Under the pieces are notes generated by a model, which was given only the letters and a program-made list of their open reading frames with translations, was not told the DNA's origin and ran no database searches. Shown piece after piece: positions 1-5,378 of a DNA stretch of 5,378 bases. Position numbers and translations under genes: made by a program. The stretch's first letter is position 1; each line of letters opens with the position of its first letter. The DNA is from Clostridiales bacterium (lineage in GTDB: Bacteria; Bacillota; Clostridia; Christensenellales; Aristaeellaceae): the NCBI GenBank assembly GCA_019409045.1, contig DXVG01000145.1, positions 1 through 5,378 on the forward strand, given 5' to 3'.

Positions 1-1296
1 GCCCTGGGCGGGCGCCTTTCTGGGCGGGGGCAGCACCACGGTAAAGCGCGTGCCGATGCCCTCGCGGGAGAGCACCTCAAAGTGCCCGCCGTGACTGTCC
101 ACGATCCACCTGGCGATGGACAGCCCCAGCCCCGCGCCGCCGCTCGAGCGGCCGCGCGCCGGGTCGGAGCGGTAGAAGCGGTCGAACACGCGCGACACGT
201 CCGCGCGGCTGATGCCGATGCCCGAGTCCTGCACCTCGATGCTGGCCCCTCCCTCGGGCGTGGCGCGCGTGCGCAGGCGGATCATGCCCCCGGCGGGCGT
301 GTACTTGGTGGCGTTGTCGCACAGTATGCGGGCGCACTGCTTGAGCATGTCGCGGTCGGCCATGGCCGTCACGCCCGGCTCGATCTCGATGCGCCAGTCG
401 TGATTGCGGTCGATGAGCTGCGCGTCCTCGTAGACCTCCTTGACCAGCTCGGACACGTCCACCTCCCGCACGTCCAGGCGGCTTTTGCCCATGTCGCCGC
501 GCGCCAGGAACAGAAGCTGCTCCACCAGCTTTTTCATGTACTCGCTCTCGGACTTGATGGCGGCGATGCTCTCGTCGAGTATCTTCTCGTCGCTCTTGCC
601 CCAGCGGTCGAGCATGCCCACATAGCCCTGTATGACGGCGATGGGCGTGCGCAGCTCGTGCGAGGCGTCGGAGACGAACTGCCCCTGCCGCTGGTAGGAC
701 TCGTGCAGGCGGGAGAGCAGGCTGTTGACCGCGTCCTCCAGGCCGCGCAGGTCGCGGTCGCCTGTGCGCAGCGTTTCCTCGGGGCGCATGGACTTTATGC
801 GGTCCTCCAGATCGTGCAGGCGCTCGTCGTCCAGCGCCGGGTGCTCGAAGGTCTGCTGGCGCTCGAGCAGCGCGCGGGTGGCGCGGGCCATCTCGTCCAG
901 CGGCCGCAGGAGCTTGCGCGCGCGGCGGCCGCCAAAGAGCAGCTGCCGAAGCAGCGACAGGCCCTCAAACCCCAGCAGGATCAGCGCCATGGGCACGACC
1001 GCGTCGAAAAACGGCTGCACCGCCGCGGTGTACATCTGGCCCTGCGGGTCGTAAAAGACGTACACGGCGTCGCGCACGCGGGTGAGGAAGGAGCCCTGCA
1101 CGCCCATCTCCACGCTGCGGGTGAGCCCGGCCTGCCACGCGTCGCCCAGCGCGGCCAGCTCCTGATAAAAGCAGAAGCAGATCGACACAAGCAAAAGCAA
1201 AAGCAGGTCCAGCCAGAAGAACAACTTAAACAGCCTCCACAGCCACGAACGCTGTATGCTTCGGGCCGTGGAGGTCACGCGGCGGCTCTCGCTCAT
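1..1296 (-). CDS. Sensor histidine kinase of a two-component system (C-terminal end beyond window)
   Basis: This is a membrane sensor kinase expected to autophosphorylate on histidine and pass phosphate to the response regulator encoded just upstream. All 432 visible codons are open and no stop is reached at the left edge. TM1 is about residues 20-44, followed by a short outside segment of roughly 50 residues, and TM2 is about 95-117. A HAMP-like linker spans about 120-205. The dimerisation/phosphoacceptor H-box is SDASHELRTP, with His213. The ATPase domain has the N-box DNATKYTP (Asn328), G1 DSGIGI (357-362), F-box FDRFYRSD (371-378) and G2 GGAGLGLSIA (386-395), so the catalytic core is complete and probably only a short tail is missing. 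The ATG overlaps the regulator stop as ATGA, has only a weak ribosome site and implies translational coupling. The linker has about 30 extra residues between its two helices. The stimulus cannot be told from sequence. Confidence 0.95.
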   Translation of the reverse strand, partial: MSESRRVTSTARSIQRSWLWRLFKLFFWLDLLLLLLVSICFCFYQELAALGDAWQAGLTRSVEMGVQGSFLTRVRDAVYVFYDPQGQMYTAAVQPFFDAVVPMALILLGFEGLSLLRQLLFGGRRARKLLRPLDEMARATRALLERQQTFEHPALDDERLHDLEDRIKSMRPEETLRTGDRDLRGLEDAVNSLLSRLHESYQRQGQFVSDASHELRTPIAVIQGYVGMLDRWGKSDEKILDESIAAIKSESEYMKKLVEQLLFLARGDMGKSRLDVREVDVSELVKEVYEDAQLIDRNHDWRIEIEPGVTAMADRDMLKQCARILCDNATKYTPAGGMIRLRTRATPEGGASIEVQDSGIGISRADVSRVFDRFYRSDPARGRSSGGAGLGLSIARWIVDSHGGHFEVLSREGIGTRFTVVLPPPRKAPAQG

Positions 1297-1982
1297 GCCT
1301 GCGGGTCGCGGAACACATAGCCCACGCCGCGAACCGTGTGGATGTACTTTACGCCGAACCGCTCGTCGATCTTTGCGCGAAGGTAGCGGATGTAGACGTC
1401 GACCACGTTGGTCTCGCCCATGTAGTCATACCCCCAGACCTTGGAGAGCAGCTGCTCGCGCCGCAGCACCAGCGAGCGGTTCTCCATCAGCGCGCGCAGC
1501 AGGTCGAACTCGCGGCTTGTGAGGCTGATCTCCTCCTGGGCAAACTGCACGCTGTGGCGCGCGATGTCCAGCCGAAGCTCGCCCGAGGCCAGCAGCCCCT
1601 CCCCCGCCGCGCCCGGCGCGGCGCGCTTTCGCAGCGCCGCGCGTATGCGCGCGAGGAGCTCCTCGATCTCGAACGGCTTTGTGATGTAATCGTCCGCGCC
1701 CATGTCCAGGCCGGTCACCTTGTCCATCACCGCGTCGCGCGCGGTGACCATGATCACCGGCGTCTGCCTCGAGCGGCGCAGGCGCCGAAGCAGCTCCATG
1801 CCGCTCATGCCGGGGAGCATCACGTCCAGAAGGATCAGGTCGTACTCCCCCTGCTCGGCCATGGCGAGGCCGTCGCGGCCGTCGGCGGCCTTCTCCACGA
1901 GGTAGCCCTCGTGCGTGAGCTCCAGCTCGATAAACCGCGCCAGCTTTTCCTCGTCCTCGACGATGAGTATCCTCTCCTGCAT
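1293..1982 (-). CDS. OmpR/PhoB-family response regulator
   Basis: This 229-residue DNA-binding response regulator is the likely partner of the histidine kinase that follows it. The receiver domain covers about residues 3-115. It has the acidic pocket E9/D10, phosphoacceptor D53 in LLDVMLPG, switch residues T80 and Y99, and conserved K102 in TKPF. A linker of about 15 residues leads to a winged-helix domain (about 131-227) with the usual family features: SLTSREFDLL, the recognition-helix region NVVDVYIRYLRAKID, and the wing HTVRGVGYVF. The length is normal for the family. The ATG at 1982 is preceded by GGGGAGG (1990-1996) at 7 nt. It lies 33 bp after the membrane-protein gene with no visible promoter or terminator between, so the three genes probably share a transcript. 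The target genes are unknown. Autoregulation of the upstream promoter is plausible for this family but not shown. Confidence 0.96.
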   Translation of the reverse strand: MQERILIVEDEEKLARFIELELTHEGYLVEKAADGRDGLAMAEQGEYDLILLDVMLPGMSGMELLRRLRRSRQTPVIMVTARDAVMDKVTGLDMGADDYITKPFEIEELLARIRAALRKRAAPGAAGEGLLASGELRLDIARHSVQFAQEEISLTSREFDLLRALMENRSLVLRREQLLSKVWGYDYMGETNVVDVYIRYLRAKIDERFGVKYIHTVRGVGYVFRDPQA

Positions 1983-1989
1983 GCGCCCG

Positions 1990-1996
1990 CCTCCCC
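1990..1996 (-). promoter_or_regulatory. Ribosome binding site of the response regulator
   Basis: GGGGAGG on the minus strand, 7 nt before the ATG at 1982. It lies in the 33-bp gap after the DUF4342 gene. It supports this ATG and independent translation initiation for the regulator, unlike the kinase, which relies on a stop/start overlap. Confidence 0.75.
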
Positions 1997-2015
1997 GCGA
2001 CCGGCCGTTTGCCGC

Positions 2016-2558
2016 CTATTGCTCTTTCGACGTATCGTCCTGATTCTCCTGCCACTGCTCCCGCACGCGGTCGGCGGCGTTTTCGGCCTTGTGGATGTAC
2101 TCGTTCACCTTCTCGTTGGAGGGGTGGTCGCCGCGCAGCGAGTAGCGCATGCCAAAGAACAGCCCCACGATCATCAGCCCCACCACCAGCCAGAACGGCG
2201 GGAAGATCAGAAGCAGCACGAACGCCGTCAGCGGCAGCGACACCACCTCCCTGCCCTCGCGCGAGGCGACGACAAAGTTGCGGTTGCCGTAGTTGAGCAT
2301 GCGGCGGAAGATGCCGCCCACGGTCTTGGCCCCGTCCTTAAAGCCCGTGTCGCGCTTCTTTTTCTTCTCGGCGGGCTCCTTCTCCTCGGCCTGTCGGGTG
2401 GTGAAGCGCGCGTCGTCCTCGGGCACCTTGCCCTCGCGCTCCAGAAGCACGATCGCGTCCAGCAGATCCCAGTTCGCCGCCTCCAGCGCGGCCTTGGCCT
2501 CCTCGTAGGTGACGTTGGCCTTCTGGCGCAGAAGCTCTACCATTTCATAATTCGTCAT
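2016..2558 (-). CDS. UBA-like / DUF4342 domain membrane protein
   Basis: A 180-residue protein of unknown function. Residues about 3-43 resemble the UBA/TS-N three-helix fold seen in EF-Ts and NAC proteins (VTYEEAKAALEAANWDLLDAIVLLE). A charged linker follows (about 45-75, with a KKKK run at 65-68). Residues about 76-142 match my recollection of DUF4342: an amphipathic stretch ending in GNRNFVVASREGREVVSLPL, then a hydrophobic segment at about 109-137. That segment is long enough for one or two closely packed membrane passes. The C-terminal tail (about 143-180) is highly charged and probably helical. The start at 2558 is chosen because AGGAGG lies 8 nt upstream. The open frame continues to an ATG at 2606, but that would place the start upstream of the promoter's -10 element. 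The gene heads the operon with the two-component pair, so a role in membrane sensing or modulating the kinase is possible but only inferred. Confidence 0.88.
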   Translation of the reverse strand: MTNYEMVELLRQKANVTYEEAKAALEAANWDLLDAIVLLEREGKVPEDDARFTTRQAEEKEPAEKKKKRDTGFKDGAKTVGGIFRRMLNYGNRNFVVASREGREVVSLPLTAFVLLLIFPPFWLVVGLMIVGLFFGMRYSLRGDHPSNEKVNEYIHKAENAADRVREQWQENQDDTSKEQ

Positions 2559-2566
2559 CGCGTTTT

Positions 2567-2572
2567 CCTCCT
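2567..2572 (-). promoter_or_regulatory. Ribosome binding site of the DUF4342 gene
   Basis: AGGAGG in an AAAAGGAGGA context on the minus strand, 8 nt before the ATG at 2558. It decides the start in favour of MTNYEMVELL over the longer frame that begins at 2606. Confidence 0.88.
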
Positions 2573-2594
2573 TTTGTCCTGCCGACGCGCATAT

Positions 2595-2603
2595 ATTATA
2601 CCA
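2595..2603 (-). promoter_or_regulatory. Extended -10 promoter of the DUF4342 / two-component operon
   Basis: The minus strand reads TGGTATAAT, a perfect -10 hexamer (2595-2600) with the TGn extension. The hexamer at the 17-bp position (CTGCCG, 2618-2623) matches the -35 consensus at only three positions, so recognition probably depends on the extended -10. Transcription would start near 2588, giving a leader of about 30 nt to the ATG at 2558. The surroundings are AT-rich against a strongly GC-rich background. Confidence 0.75.
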
Positions 2604-2677
2604 CAAACATTAAAAGGCGGCAGCGCAAAATTAGAGCGGCATTAAAACGGGGTGACGGCTTTCTGAGGCCGCGGGGC

Positions 2678-2710
2678 GCGCGCGGGAAAATTTGGCGGCG
2701 GCGCGCGGGA
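2678..2710. repeat. 10-bp direct repeat in the divergent intergenic region
   Basis: GCGCGCGGGA occurs at 2678-2687 and again at 2701-2710, start to start 23 bp, about two helical turns. It sits between the two divergent promoters and upstream of the cimA -35. It could be an operator for a dimeric regulator. It is also low-complexity GC sequence of a kind that recurs by chance here. The rest of the gap between the two units (2559-2790) holds only the two promoters and ribosome sites; I see no terminator, RNA gene or riboswitch. Confidence 0.3.
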
Positions 2711-2728
2711 GATTTATCCATATCTTCC

Positions 2729-2757
2729 TTGCCATTCCCGTCAAAAGTTGCTACAAT
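2729..2757 (+). promoter_or_regulatory. Sigma-A type promoter of cimA-parA-parB
   Basis: The -35 is TTGCCA (2729-2734) and the -10 is TACAAT (2752-2757), each 5 of 6 to consensus, with a 17-bp spacer that ends in TGC and so adds an extended -10. Transcription would begin near 2764, about 27 nt before the TTG start of cimA. That leader is too short for a T-box, riboswitch or leader peptide, so control of this promoter would have to be by a DNA-binding protein or through CimA feedback. Confidence 0.8.
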
Positions 2758-2773
2758 GAAGGGACATGGAAGC

Positions 2774-2781
2774 GGGGGAGG
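2774..2781 (+). promoter_or_regulatory. Ribosome binding site of cimA
   Basis: GGGGGAGG ends 9 nt before the TTG at 2791. No in-frame ATG, GTG or other TTG lies at a suitable distance, so this site supports the TTG start. Confidence 0.75.
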
Positions 2782-2790
2782 CGAGCGCGG

Positions 2791-4384
<1,594 letters not shown>

Positions 4385-4386
<2 letters not shown>

Positions 4387-4393
4387 GGAAGGA
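4385..4393 (+). promoter_or_regulatory. Ribosome binding site of parA
   Basis: GAGGAAGGA overlaps the TGA stop of cimA and lies 7 nt before ATG 4401. It favours that start, which gives the standard Soj N-terminus MGKIIAISNQKGG, over the in-frame ATG at 4383. The 4383 codon overlaps the cimA stop as ATGA but has only a weak GC-rich upstream sequence. Confidence 0.72.
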
Positions 4394-4400
4394 CGTACAC

Positions 4401-5165
4401 ATGGGCAAGATCATCGCCATTTCCAACCAGAAGGGCGGCGTGGGCAAGACCACCACATCGGTCAACCTCAGCGCCTGCGTGGCCGAGGCGGGCCGGCGCA
4501 CGCTGCTTGTGGACATCGACCCGCAGGGCAACGCCACCAGCGGCCTGGGCACGCAGGGCGCGTCCGAGACGATCTATCCGGTGCTGCTGGGCGAGGCGGA
4601 GGCCTCCGCCTCGTGCGTGGACACGGGCTTTGACGGCCTGGCGCTCATCCCCTCGGCCATCGAGCTTGCGGGCGCGGAGGTGGAGCTCGTGGGGCTGGAG
4701 AGCCGCGAGGGGCTGCTCAAGGCGGCGCTCGCGCCCCTGCGGGAGCGGTTTGACTACATATTCATCGACTGCCCGCCCTCGCTGGGGCTTCTGACGCTCA
4801 ACGCGCTCACCGCGGCCGACAGCGTGCTTGTGCCCATACAGTGCGAGTACTACGCGCTGGAGGGCGTGGGGCAGCTGATGAACACGGTGCGGCTGGTGCG
4901 CAGGGCGCTCAACCCGCATCTGGAGGTGGAGGGCATCGTGCTCACGATGTTCGACGCGCGCACGAACCTGGGCGCGCAGGTGGTGGGCGAGGTGCGCAAC
5001 CACTTCCCCGCGGAGGCGTTTGAAACCCTCATCCCCCGCAACGTGCGCCTGAGCGAAGCGCCCAGCTACGGCCTGCCCATTCATCGCTACGACCCCAAAT
5101 GCAGCGGCACGACGGCCTATCGCGCGCTGGCGGCGGAACTGATCGGCAGAAATGAGGGAAAATAA
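4401..5165 (+). CDS. parA: ParA/Soj chromosome-partitioning ATPase
   Basis: This is a deviant Walker A ATPase that dimerises with ATP on nucleoid DNA and is stimulated by ParB. It helps segregate the replication origin and, in Bacillota, also affects DnaA. The 254 residues match short chromosomal Soj (B. subtilis Soj is about 253) and lack the N-terminal helix-turn-helix of long plasmid ParA. Motifs are the deviant Walker A KGGVGKTTT (11-19, signature K11 and K16), A' VDIDPQGN (D38, D40), Walker B YIFIDCPPSLG (D123) and the conserved blocks QCEYYALEG, DARTNLG and IPRNVRLSEAPSYG. ATG 4401 is chosen for its strong ribosome site and the family N-terminus. Starting at 4383 would add six residues. 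It follows cimA by 14 bp and precedes parB by 1 bp, so it is almost certainly co-transcribed. MinD and plasmid ParA are excluded by length and by the parB partner. Confidence 0.95.
   Translation: MGKIIAISNQKGGVGKTTTSVNLSACVAEAGRRTLLVDIDPQGNATSGLGTQGASETIYPVLLGEAEASASCVDTGFDGLALIPSAIELAGAEVELVGLESREGLLKAALAPLRERFDYIFIDCPPSLGLLTLNALTAADSVLVPIQCEYYALEGVGQLMNTVRLVRRALNPHLEVEGIVLTMFDARTNLGAQVVGEVRNHFPAEAFETLIPRNVRLSEAPSYGLPIHRYDPKCSGTTAYRALAAELIGRNEGK
4592..4613. repeat. 22-bp perfect palindrome inside parA
   Basis: The two 11-base arms are exact reverse complements with no spacer; the left arm is CGAGGCGGAGG and the centre lies between 4602 and 4603. It falls in the variable part of parA encoding about residues 64-71 (GEAEASAS), between the A' and Walker B motifs. 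It does not resemble the bacterial parS consensus (TGTTTCACGTGAAACA). It may be a protein-binding site or a by-product of alternating GCG/GAG/GCC/TCC codons. Confidence 0.5.
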
Positions 5166-5166
5166 C

Positions 5167-5378
5167 ATGGCGGCAAAGATGCAACGCGGGCTGGGCCGGG
5201 GGCTCGGCGCGCTTCTGGGCGATGCGGCGCAGGGCGCGGGCGAGGGCGCGCAGGACGAGGTGCGCCTGCTCAAACTCACGCAGATCGACCCCAACCGCGA
5301 CCAGCCGCGCGCGGATTTTGACGAATCGGCGCTTCAGGAGCTGGCCGCGTCCATACGCGCGGTGGGGGTCTTGCAGCC
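5167..5378 (+). CDS. parB: ParB/Spo0J centromere-binding protein (N-terminal part; continues beyond window)
   Basis: ParB proteins bind parS near the origin, spread as CTP-dependent clamps, load SMC and stimulate ParA. Only 70 codons are visible. The basic N-terminal tail QRGLGRGLGALLGD (residues 6-19) matches the KGLGKGL-ALL motif of Spo0J, the segment that activates ParA ATPase. A low-complexity acidic, Gly/Ala-rich linker follows (about 20-31). The start of the ParB N domain is then seen: LLKLTQIDPNRDQPRADFDESALQEL and IRAVGVLQ, the usual 'I-pNp-QPR--FD--L-EL--SI---G-LQP' pattern. The ATG lies 1 bp after the parA stop, with GAGGG ending 8 nt upstream, inside the end of parA. The CTP-binding motifs and helix-turn-helix would lie outside the window, so integrity cannot be judged. 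Confidence 0.93.
   Translation, partial: MAAKMQRGLGRGLGALLGDAAQGAGEGAQDEVRLLKLTQIDPNRDQPRADFDESALQELAASIRAVGVLQ

Noticed and set aside
139..152. 14-bp palindrome GCCGCTCGAGCGGC in the kinase gene
   Set aside because: It is short enough to be expected by chance in GC-rich coding DNA, and it falls in the conserved G2-box region of the kinase, so coding constraint explains it.
82..1320. Long plus-strand open frame of 412 codons
   Set aside because: It is antisense to the histidine kinase, whose motifs are unmistakable. Its translation is a His/Ala/Arg/Gln-rich GC-codon shadow with no recognisable domain or ribosome site.
2559..2606. N-terminal extension of the DUF4342 protein from ATG 2606
   Set aside because: The AGGAGG at 2567-2572 and the TATAAT at 2595-2600 lie inside it, so it would not be transcribed in full. 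The family N-terminus begins at 2558.
1338..2645. Long plus-strand open frame of 435 codons
   Set aside because: It is antisense to the response regulator and the DUF4342 gene and crosses their promoter. The low-complexity composition is typical of a shadow frame in GC-rich DNA.
2758..2790. T-box or isoleucine attenuator ahead of cimA
   Set aside because: Only about 27 nt separate the predicted transcript start from the start codon, and no T-box sequence or terminator hairpin is seen in the upstream gap.
4387..5378. parS site in or near parA-parB
   Set aside because: I searched by eye for TGTTTCACGTGAAACA-like sequence and found nothing close. Any parS probably lies outside the window.

Overview
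The window reads as chromosomal DNA from a GC-rich member of the Bacillota, probably class Clostridia. The support is the Soj/Spo0J-type parA and parB, a citramalate synthase of the long type common in Clostridia, a DUF4342 protein with an N-terminal UBA-like domain, strong AGGAGG-type ribosome binding sites and sigma-A-like promoters. No 16S rRNA or other taxonomic marker is present, so this placement is inference.

The layout is two divergent transcription units separated by about 230 bp. The leftward unit (minus strand, 2558 down to 1) carries a small membrane protein with UBA and DUF4342 domains, an OmpR/PhoB-family response regulator and a sensor histidine kinase. The response regulator starts 33 bp after the membrane protein. 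The kinase start overlaps the regulator stop in an ATGA. The kinase runs off the left edge with its catalytic core complete. An extended -10 promoter (TGGTATAAT) drives this unit.

The rightward unit (plus strand, 2791 to the right edge) carries cimA (citramalate synthase, starting at TTG), parA/soj and the first 70 codons of parB/spo0J. Gaps are 14 and 1 bp. A good promoter (TTGCCA, 17-bp spacer, TACAAT) lies just upstream, leaving a leader of only about 27 nt. This excludes a T-box or peptide-leader attenuator downstream of that promoter.

Functionally, the left unit is a membrane signalling module whose stimulus is unknown. The right unit joins the first committed step of the pyruvate-derived isoleucine route to the ParAB chromosome-segregation pair. 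No mobile element, CRISPR array, tRNA, rRNA, canonical parS site or clear intrinsic terminator was seen. Coding density is high, and no gene-free stretch exceeds 300 bp. I found no convincing new multi-gene system. The points most worth a second look are the cimA-parA-parB linkage, the DUF4342 protein in a two-component operon, a divergent loop in CimA and a 22-bp perfect palindrome inside parA.
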